A stretch of DNA of 64,000 nucleotides, from NCBI RefSeq assembly GCF_000801105.2, contig NC_079519.1, positions 34,137,288 through 34,201,287 of the forward strand, given 5' to 3'. Positions 33,604 through 43,407 of this stretch are shown piece after piece; within the stretch, counting starts at the first letter, position 1; every line of letters begins with the position of its first letter. Made by a program: the position numbers and the translations under genes. The notes under the pieces were generated by a model, which was not told the DNA's origin, did no database searches, and saw only the letters and a program-made list of their open reading frames with translations. The stretch is from Raphanus sativus (taxonomy: Eukaryota; Streptophyta; Magnoliopsida; Brassicales; Brassicaceae).

Positions 33604-35559
33604 ATGGCGATTTTGGCACAAAATATGTTGCTGCTGAATGATATGAACTATGGGTATTGGAAAGTAAGAATGAGAGCAAACTTACGTGGAGCTGATGAAG
33701 ATATATGGACAGTTGTTCAAACTGGATGGGAAGAACCGTTTGTGATGCAAGAAGATGGTTTGAAGAGACCTAAATTGAAGACAAAGTGGACAGCAACAGA
33801 GAAAAAACTTTCAAGGTTTAATGCAAAAGCACTGGATACAATCTTCAGTTCTGTAGATGCAAAGCAATTTGAGCTTATTCAGGGATGTGAATCAGCTAAA
33901 GAGGCTTGGGATATACTACAAAATGCTTTCGAGGGTACTGCGAATGTTAGGAGGATAAGATTGGACTTGCTTGCATCACAGTTTGAAGACATAAGGATGA
34001 GGGATGATGAGAAGATCAGAGATTTCAGTGCGAAGCTCAGCTCCATAGCCAATGAAGCACAAGTTTTAGGTAAAAAATATGAAGATGCAAAATTGGTGAA
34101 GAAGTTTTTGCGATGTTTGCCTACTAAGTTTGCAGCACATAAAGCAGCGATAACATTGACGATGAACACTGATGAACTGAAGTTTGCTGAGGTAGTAGGG
34201 ATATTAAAGGCTGAGGAGATGGAATTGGAATCTAAGTGTTCAAAGCCTGCTCAAGACTCTCAAATTACAGTTAATGAAGACATCCAGAAAGCTAAGAAGC
34301 TTGAAGAATCTATTCACTTGGTGATTCAGAAACTTGAAGAAACCATGAATCTTTTGAATAAGATGTCCAGCGACAGACTGCCTAGAGAAGAAGAAAGACA
34401 TAAATGGCAGGCAGTGGTGTGTTTTAATTGTCATGGTATTGGGCATGTCAAAACAGAGTGTCCATCATTCAAGAGAAAAGAAATCAAGTGTAATGGATGT
34501 AATGGTTATGGGCACATAAAATCAGATTGTGTGAACACCAAAAAGATGAAGATGAAGAGAAGTTGCAATGATAAAGTACCAGAGAGAAAAGAAGATGCTC
34601 TCAATTTCGTGTCTCTTCATGGAGTTATAGGATCTGAAAAAGACATCACTAAGGGTGAAATTCGTATGCCGGGTGTGTCACACACCAATTCAATTGCGTC
34701 ACACAGTGATACAGAAAGTGATATAGATGCAGATTTTCTAGCCGAGTATAAGATTCTCTTTGGTAAATTTGCAGAACTCAGTCACGAAAACCTACAGCTC
34801 ATCAAGGATAAAGCTGTCTTGAAAGATCAAGTCAACACCCTAGAGATGGAACAGACTGATGCGAAGGGTGAATCAAAGTGTAGGGTGAGAGAGGATGATA
34901 ATGAAGACAAGCTTCAGTCTCTTAAGAGAGTTATTACAGAGCAGAATCAAGTTCAACAAGAGTCTGAAATAAAGTTTCATCAGATGAAACAACTGTTGAA
35001 TCAAGAACTTGAGAAGAGTCAGCTTCTGGAAAGACAACTTGCTGAGAACTACAAGAAAGTGAGAATGTTGAACACTGGATCAGCAAGTCTGGATCATATC
35101 TTGTCAATTGGGCAGTCTCCAAAAATCAGTTGGGGTTTGGGTTATAAAGGGACGACTTCACAAGAGGTTGACAAGAATGAAGGAATCAAGTTTGTAAAAC
35201 GCTCAATCCCAGTTGTTTCAGCTGAACAAAAGGATGAAACTCAAGCAAAGATTGTGGTTCCAAAGATACAAGACAACAAAATTGTTGTTAAGCGAATGAA
35301 TGGCTGTCTCTTTTGTGGTAAGACCGGACATACTGTTGCTTTCTGTTATTCTAGGAGAAACCAGACTGAGCGAGCTTGGAGGATGAACTTTTGTTATGTG
35401 GAACCTAGAAGATATGGACATGTTTGGATAGCTAAGAAGGATATGTATCCTAAGTTTACGAAAGGTGTGTCACACGAGCATACTAGTGTGTCATACAATC
35501 GAATGGGTGATCAATATACTGAGTTTGAAGAACCAGTTCGATGGCCTAGAAGGTACTGA
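33604..35559 (+). CDS. Retrotransposon gag polyprotein (UBN2 type, three zinc knuckles)
   Basis: 651 residues in one open frame. The N-terminal part (about 10-215) is a Copia gag of the UBN2/DUF4219 type (YWKVRMRANL, IRLDLLASQFEDIRM, FLRCLPTKF). Two CCHC knuckles follow near residues 272-285 (CFNCHGIGHVKTEC) and 296-309 (CNGCNGYGHIKSDC), with a third near 567 (CLFCGKTGHTVAFC). Between them is an acidic, coiled-coil-rich stretch (about 360-500). No protease DTG/DSG motif, integrase HHCC or RT YVDD motif is present. The frame is uninterrupted, consistent with a recently active element. Confidence 0.95.
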   Translation: MAILAQNMLLLNDMNYGYWKVRMRANLRGADEDIWTVVQTGWEEPFVMQEDGLKRPKLKTKWTATEKKLSRFNAKALDTIFSSVDAKQFELIQGCESAKEAWDILQNAFEGTANVRRIRLDLLASQFEDIRMRDDEKIRDFSAKLSSIANEAQVLGKKYEDAKLVKKFLRCLPTKFAAHKAAITLTMNTDELKFAEVVGILKAEEMELESKCSKPAQDSQITVNEDIQKAKKLEESIHLVIQKLEETMNLLNKMSSDRLPREEERHKWQAVVCFNCHGIGHVKTECPSFKRKEIKCNGCNGYGHIKSDCVNTKKMKMKRSCNDKVPERKEDALNFVSLHGVIGSEKDITKGEIRMPGVSHTNSIASHSDTESDIDADFLAEYKILFGKFAELSHENLQLIKDKAVLKDQVNTLEMEQTDAKGESKCRVREDDNEDKLQSLKRVITEQNQVQQESEIKFHQMKQLLNQELEKSQLLERQLAENYKKVRMLNTGSASLDHILSIGQSPKISWGLGYKGTTSQEVDKNEGIKFVKRSIPVVSAEQKDETQAKIVVPKIQDNKIVVKRMNGCLFCGKTGHTVAFCYSRRNQTERAWRMNFCYVEPRRYGHVWIAKKDMYPKFTKGVSHEHTSVSYNRMGDQYTEFEEPVRWPRRY

Positions 35560-35712
35560 GAGTTTTTGATGGTCCCACAAGTATCATGAAGTTGTTCAAA
35601 GAGTTTTTCACTCAAGCAGGGGGAGATGATACTTAATTCAGGGGGAGTTTAAGTTAGTACTTTGGTGGTATGTATGATGCATATTGTTCTTAGGCTTGAG
35701 TTGTAAAACTCA

Positions 35713-35729
35713 GTGAAAAAGGGGGAGAA
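35713..35729 (+). promoter_or_regulatory. Polypurine tract
   Basis: gtgaaaaagggggagaa directly before the 3' LTR, the expected plus-strand primer site. Related aggggga motifs occur near 35619 and 35642. Confidence 0.85.
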
Positions 35730-36291
35730 TGTAAGCTCAAGAACTTGGAGCTTGAGAAGCTGTTGCAGTGGTGAAGTTTTGGTTCGTGTACTTGTGTTAC
35801 ACACACATGATGGTGTGTGACACACGCTTCGAAGAATAAAAAGAAAATATCAAGATGTGATGATATGGAATATTTCTATATATTTGGTTGACGAAATATG
35901 CATTAAAGGAGCGTGATTAGATCACAAATTTGAAGATTTGGTGATGCTAAAATATAGAAAATATTATATTAGATAATAGGAAAATATTATTTAATATATA
36001 TTGTGGCTTTTTCCTAGAATTAGGGTTAGAGCTTTTGACGTTGTAATTCTCACGGAAACATAGCAGCAACTTTGGGGTTTCAGACAGTGAGTGATTTGTA
36101 GAGGTGATCAACAGGAGTTGGTTTCTCATAAGGGTAGATTAAGAATTGATCTGTGTCAAGCCGTGTGTGGCGTTGAGTAATTCGGATTTGACAAGTCTTT
36201 GTAAAAGATTGTTTCAGTGATTCTTAATAAAGAGATAATTGTTCTTGGAATTATTTTGTGCCGTCTGTTCTCGCTGTATCTCGAACTTACA
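35730..36291 (+). repeat. 3' LTR
   Basis: 562 bp, near-identical to the 5' LTR. Differences seen by eye are g/a near 35957, c/t near 36151, g/a near 36231 and the terminal ac/aa. The gag open frame ends 170 bp upstream. Confidence 0.95.
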
Positions 36292-36545
36292 AGCCATTCA
36301 AAATCTTCCTTCTTACTGATCTTTCCAAGTCTCATAATAGAACATGCCATGGTTGCGTACGAACCAATCTCAGCCCCACCAGCCTCTACATACTCATCAA
36401 AGTTAGGCATTTGACCTGCTCTTGCCCATTTGATAAGGTCAAGGTTTGCTCTCCCGGCTATCTTTAACTGCTTACACCAATTTTCTAAATATCTTACATA
36501 ACTTTATTGCCATCCAATGAGTGTGGTTTTGGTCATTAAAATCAT

Positions 36546-37672
36546 TGTCACATGAAAGAGTTTCGTTGGTTAATCATTGTCATATGAAGTTTATATTTAT
36601 AATTGTATGCAGTATTCTTTTTTTCTTAGTTTTTAATTAGAGTAAAATTTGCTGGAACTTTAACAATATTTATATTTTATCAAATATATCTTATTTAAAG
36701 GAGGGGGGTATTGAAAATATGATTTTAGAATATTCTAAAATCCCTTGTTATTCTCAACTAAGGATTTTTAAAACTCTTTTCAAATCATTTGTTATTGAAT
36801 ATAGAATTATGTAAAATCACTAGAAACACTTGTAAATCTAATGTTATTCAGTTAACAATTCTAAAAACTTACATCAAATCCACTGTTATTGAAAGGTATA
36901 CATTATTTTAAAAGAAAAAATAATGGATCTGATTTTAGGATACTTTGCAAAGTAATGGATCGATGGCTATGATAATATGTCTCATTGCATTGACATCATC
37001 ATCAAAGAACACATAGAGTAGCCTTAAGCTTGCTTAACTTTCATTGTTTCAGAAGCCTTTGGTTAAGGTTAAACTTGGGGACTTGATGGCTCTAACTAAT
37101 TGGTTTCAGCTCTGTGAATATAATCGTTTCCACTTGGCGCTTCTTCCTGATGCCTCAACACTTGCGGTGAAGACTTGAGCACAACGTATAAGGTGCTTCT
37201 TCCAGGCTATTCTGTTACGGTATTGTTTTTATTTGTAGAGCTTTCATTGGCAATGAGTATCAACATCCAGATGAAAAACAGAGGATCCAACTTAGCAGAA
37301 AATGAGTTTAATTAGCTATAAGACAGAAAAATGTATATTTTTCAATATATGTTTAACAATATTTATATTTGATCAAATATCTTATGTAAGGGGGGTGTAT
37401 TGAAAATATGATTTTAGAATATTTTAAAATACCTTGTTATTCAACTTAGGATTTTAGAAACTCTTTTCAAATCATTTGTTATTGAATATGGAATGATGTT
37501 AAATCACTAGAAACACTTGTAAATCTCATGTTATTCAATTAACAATTCTAAAAACTTACATCAAATCCATTGTTATTGAAAGGTATTACATTATTTTGAA
37601 AGAAAAAAGTAATGGATATTATGATTTTAGGATACTTTGCAAAGTGGATGGAAAGATTGAAAGAACACATAT
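36546..37672. repeat. Duplicated AT-rich transposon-like blocks
   Basis: 36690-36915 and 37385-37600 are two diverged copies of one sequence (ggggggtattgaaaatatg, gattttagaatatt, cactagaaacacttgtaaatc, tcaaatccattgttattgaa). Both are probably old MITE copies of the family also seen at 37673. No gene seen between them. Confidence 0.6.
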
Positions 37673-38016
37673 GAGGGTGTATTCAATTTAACATTTGATG
37701 TGATTTGATTTTCAATAAAGTTTTAGATGATTTCAATAAGTTGAAGAGATTTAAGTGATTTTGTTAAACTACTCTACAATATCATATAGAACCATGAGAT
37801 TTGAGTTTTGATTTTTTTAAACTAAGAAACTGCACTCAAACACCTTAAATCACCTGAAAATTTTAAAACTCTATAACTTAAAATATTTTCAATAATAATG
37901 GATTTTGGAGTATTTTACTAAATATCAAGTTCAATAACAGTACATTTTAAATGAGTTTTAAAAATTCATATTTAAATAATACAAATCACCTAAAACTCTC
38001 ACTTGAATACACACTC
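37673..38016. mobile_element. MITE with GAGGGTGTATTCAA terminal repeats
   Basis: 344 bp, starting GAGGGTGTATTCAA and ending TTGAATACACACTC (imperfect inverted repeats). The interior is AT-rich without coding capacity. It interrupts a local tandem repeat: the neighbouring units read gaaagagcacatagagtttc without it. The flanks are tat/cat, compatible with a 3-bp target duplication as for PIF/Harbinger MITEs (inference). Confidence 0.75.
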
Positions 38017-38145
38017 CATAGAGTTTCTCATGGGTGTGTTATACACAATGGAAAGATTGAAAGAGCACATAGAGTTTCTCATGGATGTGTTATATACAGT
38101 GGAAAGATTGAAAGAATACATAGAATTTCTCGTTTATGTAGATAT
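38017..38145. repeat. 51-bp tandem repeat
   Basis: Two full units (38017-38067, 38068-38118), each starting catagagtttctcatgg and ending ggaaagattgaaagagca/aata, plus a partial third. An earlier partial unit (about 37645-37670) lies on the other side of the MITE. 51 bp is a multiple of three, but no gene is recognised. Confidence 0.8.
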
Positions 38146-38168
38146 TGTGACTCACCACTTATGTGTTC

Positions 38169-38803
38169 TTAGACAATGGCTCGTTTGCAAAGAGGACAAT
38201 CACTGCAAAAATCATTAGAAAAAAAGGAAACAATTCATTAGGAAAAAAAAAAGAAAGTAAGGAGAAAGGAGTTTGATGTTTCAATTAGTTACCCATGTTC
38301 AGACAGGAGCCACTGGTCAACACATAAAGCATGGAAGAGATGGTTGCAACAGAGAGTCCTAGCCTGTTCTCCAGTTTTTGAAAGGCTCGAGGCAAATAGT
38401 ACATCTATTTGCCAAGAAAAAAATCATGTTAAAATATCTATATACTAAGTGTAAAAGGAGGAATATGAGAAAGGAAAAATTTACTCTCAGTGCTCTCAGC
38501 CATGGTCGAGAGGGGTAGAGTCTCAAGAAGAAGGTGTGGAGGAAGTGGAGGAGTGCGTGTTGGAGCATCAAGCTCATCAAACTGAAAAAACTCATCATAC
38601 TCATCAAAATCGTAAATCACTTCCAGAAGAGGAGGGTCCAACAATTGCTTTAAGAACTGCTACAACGAGCTTGAAGGCTACAAAGAAGGCTACAAAGAAG
38701 GCTACATATACCAATCTCGCTAGCTCGTAGATCATGAAGAAGAGGATGTTCACTATCTGCAGTACAAGAGAATGATCCTCTGTTTCAGTATAGACATTTC
38801 AAC

Positions 38804-38877
<74 letters not shown>

Positions 38878-38960
38878 TAACTTACCAGAAACAACGGCGA
38901 ATCAAGCTCCTCCACCTCCCTTTCAAGCCCTAGAACATCAAGAAATGCTTTCAGAAGTTC
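38169..38960 (-). pseudogene. Broken membrane-anchored RING-H2 finger gene
   Basis: Pieces in transcript order: about 38884-38960 codes an LLKAFLDVLGLEREVEELDS helix; 38650-38760 codes a hydrophobic segment (LVYVAFFVAFFVAFKLVVAV); 38485-38644 codes an acidic stretch (YDFDEYDEFFQFDELDAP); 38293-38404 and 38169-38202 code the RING. The RING shows CTICLEPF in one frame and [15 protein letters not shown] plus DCPLCKRAIV in another, so a frameshift lies between the first Cys pair and the CxH. A second frame change separates the membrane segment from the acidic part. Splice sites and stop are still visible. Such proteins are normally E3 ubiquitin ligases; this copy looks dead, or needs a different exon model. 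Confidence 0.6.
38812..38872. repeat. (GA)n microsatellite
   Basis: About 30 uninterrupted GA dinucleotides, inside what would be the first intron of the broken RING-H2 gene. Confidence 0.97.
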
Positions 38961-39805
38961 CCCCAGAATAAGCTAGTAAAGCTCAAGTCCAAGCCCAAGA
39001 CAAACCAAGACACAAACCCAATAGATGTTATAAATCCATGTGTATTAGGGTTCTTTCAAGTAGACTAGTAGTATAAATGTTATTGTAATGTGATGAACAT
39101 AGTAACTTTGGTTGCGGTTCTAGCAGCCCCTCTTGCTCATTTTATGATATTCTTAATTCATCATATTCTTAATTCATAATTTATCATATTCTTAATTCAT
39201 TCTATTCTTAATAAGTTTTTTAGTTGATGGGTTTTCATAATTCTTCATATTCTTAATTCATTCCATTCGAACATGTTCAGAAAGAAACACAAATTTTTTT
39301 TACCATTAATATATTGTTAAACAAGTTTAATTCTATCAAAATAATGGAAAATGGTACGTATGCATCCTCATAAGATCACATCTACTGAAAAAATTGGCAA
39401 AAACCTTGGGCATTTTAAAAGACTGGATACTGCTTGTTCATATCGCTATTTTAGAGTAATATATCTTTAATTGTTTCATCTTATAACTCAAGTTAAAAAT
39501 AATAAAAGCATTCATAAAAATCCAATAATTAACTGACTCACAGCCAATATTTTGAAAAATAAATTTGAACATAAACAACAAAATATAACCTAATAACTTT
39601 GCTAGAATTACCCCAAAACGATTGGATGATATAAATTGCATATGTAAAGTTATTGTATCTAATAAAATATCTACAATTTAGTAAGTTTCTTTTTCCAATG
39701 AGTAAATAGTTACGACATCATAAATCCATATACTGTTGACATCTTTAAAAATATACACAATACATTAGCACATACATAAAAACGAATGAAAGTACATGTT
39801 AAACT
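38961..39805. other. AT-rich spacer
   Basis: No gene. It contains short repeated catattcttaattcat-like units around 39145-39260. Confidence 0.5.
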
Positions 39806-40045
39806 CAGTGGCGGACCCAGGAGTATTTTAAACCTGAGTCAGAATATAAATGGGCTTGAAATACATATTAAAAAGAAGAAAAAATGTGTGTCAAACTGAT
39901 ATTGAACCTAGGTTTAAGGTGAGTCAACAGAAGAGAATACACCAGCAAAACTAAAGAATTTCACTTGTACTAGCTTAACAAATCACGTTTATATATTTAA
40001 GGTGTTGCAGCTGCACCCTATATTTTCCATATGGGTCCGCCACTG
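39806..40045. mobile_element. hAT-type MITE (CAGTGGCGGACCCA termini)
   Basis: 240 bp with terminal inverted repeats CAGTGGCGGACCCA and TGGGTCCGCCACTG. Flanked by 8-bp target duplications gttaaact (39798-39805) and gttaaacc (40046-40053), one mismatch. The interior has a gcagctgca motif near the right end, seen also in the decayed relative at 62271. No coding capacity. The 8-bp duplication and CA-GTGGCGG ends fit the hAT superfamily. Confidence 0.93.
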
Positions 40046-41167
40046 GTTAAACCCATTTTAGAACTTAGAAATGTAACCATTTAAAACATGCCGTCAAAAA
40101 TTACAATTATTAGAAGGAACTGACATGAAAAATGTGATTTTTTTTAAATAAACAATCTCCAACGATGTACCGACGATGCACCTTCCCACAAAGAATTTCA
40201 AAGTATAGAGAGTTCACTTTAGACAAGTGCGGTCGCATGCGTGTAAAATAATCTACAAACTACGTTTATAATTTTTTTTTCTCCACAAGTTATTTTATTA
40301 GATCAAATGATAATCGAGGTCAACAAGATAAGTCAAAAACAAAAGCTAATATACAAATTTATCACAACTCTTTACTCCACTATAAATCATATAAAGCAAC
40401 AATTCCATCTCCTCATGCTTCATATAAAGCAACAATTCCATCAGCATTCCCCACATAGACTAAGTACCTAGTGACAATAATACTAAAGTTAGATTCATAT
40501 TCCACACAGAATTACTCCATCAAACCTTAGAAAATATATAACAAAAGAAAAGCATGTCTCGAATTGGAATTATGTAATCGATTCCTGTTTACTATTATTA
40601 ACGGAACTTGCGGGCCAGCCAACATAATCGGTTCTGGCACCAACGGGTAAAAATAGACAACGATGGAAATTAGAAAGGGGCAGTTACGTCTTTGGAAGAA
40701 AAGCAAAGGTGATCAGAAAATTATCCCTAGTATAATACGTAGAGAGCTTCTTAAAAATCAGAGAAGCCAACAAAAAAAATCAGCTGGAGAATTAAGAACA
40801 AGGACGAAGAGCCTCCAGAAATCTTCATCTCAAGTAAGTTTCATCATTAGACGTGAAAATATGCGGTTTTCTTTTTTCAATACTCGTTATTACGTTTGTT
40901 TGAGAATAATAGAACTAGGGAGCTAAATACGTAAACCATGTGTTAAAAGTTAAAACAAAGGTTTATGTATATGAATCAGATGATCTTGTCTCGTTCTGAT
41001 AGCGTAACTCCATGTTTTTTTTTTGCTTAAACTTTGAATCGTAACTCCAAGGTTAAAAGTTAAGACTTTTGTTTCCGTCATGTTCCTCCTGTAACCGTAA
41101 ACTATATATAAAAGTCTAATATGTCCTTTTTTGGGTTGCAGGATTAATATCAATTACACAAAAAGAT
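40046..41167. other. Upstream region of the DREPP gene
   Basis: AT-rich. A direct repeat of catataaagcaacaattcca occurs at about 40388 and 40422. A leader exon probably ends at 40833 (CAA|GTAAGT), with its acceptor at 41141 (gttgcag) shortly before the ATG. No other gene. Confidence 0.5.
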
Positions 41168-42473
41168 ATGGGTTACTGGAAATCGAAGATTGTTCCAACA
41201 ATGAAGAAATTGTTCGAGAGAAGCCCAACAAACAAGGATGTTGTTGCTGAGGCTAGCAAGACCCCAGCCTTTGATGATTCTAAGGTATTTAGATCTATAA
41301 ATTGTAACTACATTAATACATGTGTGTGTTTTATTCCGATATCTTAATTTATTTTTTCTTCTATTAATAGGAAGCAATCAACAAGGAGATTGAGGAGAAA
41401 AAGACAGAACTGGAACCCAGGGTCTTGGATATCTATGAAGCCACGTCTGCTGAACTCAAGGTGTTTAATGATCTTAAAAATTTATTCTAAACACTAGCGA
41501 TTAGCTTTATGTACTGGATTTAATTTATGTATTTGTAGGCTTTGGTGAGGGAGCCTAAAGAAGATGGTTTAACGAAACACTCTGCCGAAGTGCAGAAATT
41601 CCTCGAGGCACTTGTTGAAATTGGTACGTACTTTTAAATTTAGCTAAAACCGGGTTAGCAACTAATTTTTGGACATAATATATTTCATGGTTACTAGGAC
41701 GACCATCCGTTTTGGGATGAGTTATTCGAATTATCTGAATTATCAAATTCGTCCCAGTTGTAAGTTCATTTATTCTAGTAGATGTTCCAGTGACCTGATT
41801 ATCAAAATACTTAAAAATATGAAAATACAGAGATGTCTGTATCTTTTTCGAACATTATCTTGGTATACTCTTTGGATACTAGTTTTAGATCACGATGACC
41901 ATTGAATCAAAGTAGATGAATACACTAATGTATATTAAAAAGGTTATAAATTTAATATAAAATATGAGTAAATAAAATCTTTTAATGTGAATGTGAAATT
42001 CAGGATTCCCTGGATCAAAGGATGCATGTGAACTTTTATCTACTAGCTCCGGACCAGTGACGTTCATATTTGAGAAAGTATGTGTGTTTCTCCCGGTGGA
42101 GGAGAAGTCACGAGAGATGGAAAATGTGGAAGAAGTCGCGAAAACCGAAGAACCGTCCAAAGAAGAAGACACCAAACAGGCCAAGGAAGATGAAATTGCA
42201 ACCGCCGAGAAAGAGAAAGAAACAGTTGAAGAGAAGAAAGAAGAGGTTCTACCCGCAATTATTCCTGTCATTGCCGCTGATGAGGAGAATAAGTCAGCCG
42301 TGGAAGAGGAGAAGAAGGAAGCAGTGGAAGAGAAGAAGCCAGCCGTGGAAGAGGTGAACAAAGAAGTTGTTGCCGTGGCGCCTGAGGCTGAAACTCCGTC
42401 GACCATTGTCACAGCAGCTCCGGTGGTTGAAACTCCGGCAAAGGCTCCCGTGACTCTGGCGGCTGAGCCATAA
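41168..42473 (+). CDS. DREPP/PCaP-type plasma-membrane cation-binding protein
   Basis: Four coding exons (41168-41284, 41371-41460, 41539-41623, 42004-42473) encode 253 residues. The start MGYWKSKIVPTMKKLFERSP is the PCaP signature, with Gly2 for N-myristoylation and a basic stretch that in the family binds phosphoinositides and Ca2+/calmodulin. The DREPP core (about 25-125) is complete. The C-terminal third is Glu/Lys/Val-rich with VEEKK-like repeats (EEKKEAVEEKKPAVEE), the feature known from PCaP2/MAP18, a microtubule- and actin-affecting protein. It ends with a Pro/Thr/Ala tail. By synteny it is the At5g44610 counterpart, but longer than I remember that protein being. It is expected on the cytosolic face of the plasma membrane. 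Confidence 0.92.
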
Positions 42474-43407
42474 AAGGTTTAAATATTATTCATGGTACAT
42501 TTCTTTATTCAAAAAAAAAACATTGCCTGCTTTGTGTGGATATTATTTTGTTTTTTAAATCTATTTATTATACATGTGGATATTATATGTATTAATTTGC
42601 TTGCTTGAGTTGTATATTTAAAGATCCAACTTTATTTTTTCACCAGTTTTCATTAAACTAATTTTTATCTTTTTACTCTCTCTGTTCTAACATGTAAAAT
42701 GTTCTAAAAAAATTTTGAAGTACCAATATATAAAATGTTGATAATGCACCTGCTAAAAATTTAATTTTGTAAGTATATTTTTAGTTTTGCTCCGGATTTA
42801 AAGTTGTTTCTAGAGGCTAGCTTACCCAAAAAGAAAAATTAACGAAGAGGAAGGTAATAATAAGTTAGTAGTTGTCTCAAAGAAGCGTTCCAAAAAAAAA
42901 AAAAAAAAAAGTTGTCTCAAAGATGACGTGATAACCACAATCTCTGTCAAACAGTACTGTGAACTACTGAAAGCTTCTTCACTTAAACATACAGAGTGAT
43001 TTCCAAACTAGTAGACCTCAACTCCATTGTCTGAAAACAACCACCACGTAACTGATGTGCCACTTCCTTTTATGCTACTATACGTACATGTTTTTAAACT
43101 CCCCCCTACATCCTCTACTTTTTTATTTGTTTGTCGTAGCAGATCATCTATAAACCAAGCATCCGCAAATCCGGATATCACTCAAGTACCAGTGTACCAC
43201 ACAAGTTGTCACCTGACACGTAAGTGTGTGATTTTGGAGATACGGAGAAACAAATTTTGCATGGGAAAGGGTCAATTAAGCTTCCTCCATAATAAGTTTC
43301 AGCAGATTTATACAGAGATCACAACAAGCAAAAGAGAAAGAAAAAAAAGGGAAGCTGTTATTTTTTTTATTTAATCATACAGAAGCATGCATAAAAAAAG
43401 CTGACTC
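42474..43407. other. Spacer between DREPP and VPS2 genes
   Basis: No gene. A short duplication of agttgtctcaaaga flanks a poly-A run at 42893-42910. The open frame 43027-43374 has no recognisable domain. Confidence 0.5.

Larger units (their letters stand above)
32971..36291 (+). mobile_element. Non-autonomous gag-only LTR retrotransposon (TR-GAG type, Copia-like)
   Basis: 3321-bp complete element: 562-bp LTRs, initiator-tRNA-Met primer-binding site, one gag open reading frame, a polypurine tract and a 5-bp target duplication. The internal region is only about 2.2 kb and has no protease, integrase, reverse transcriptase or RNase H. That matches the plant TR-GAG class, whose movement relies on enzymes from related full elements. 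By eye the two LTRs differ at about four positions, so the insertion is recent. It lies on the plus strand, antisense to the terpene-synthase fragment. Confidence 0.95.
32272..36545 (-). pseudogene. Partial terpene synthase duplicate (exons 6-7), split by LTR element
   Basis: This repeats about 1 kb of the intact gene: the 3' flank, exon 7 (32522-32815, open, 97 codons plus stop, about five amino-acid changes), intron 6, and exon 6 in two pieces (about 32894-32970 and 36297-36465). It then runs briefly into intron 5 and stops near 36545. Exon 6 has a one-base insertion (ccataaatatc) and a one-base loss (ttggtagat), so it was broken or became broken independently of the insertion. Exons 1-5 are absent. 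The retrotransposon 32971-36291 sits inside exon 6. Not functional. Confidence 0.92.

Noticed and set aside
38003..38218. Frames across the 51-bp repeat as a repeat protein
   Set aside because: Start lies in the MITE end, no family resemblance, and it runs into the RING relic antisense. Treated as non-coding repeat.
38812..38872. GA tract as a regulatory GAGA element
   Set aside because: A long uninterrupted dinucleotide run inside a dead gene is most simply a microsatellite.
42064..42412. Ser/Phe-rich frame antisense to the DREPP tail
   Set aside because: Complement of Glu/Lys repeats; a compositional shadow.
43027..43374. 115-codon plus-strand frame
   Set aside because: No domain, AT-rich low-complexity end, not supported by splice or promoter signals.
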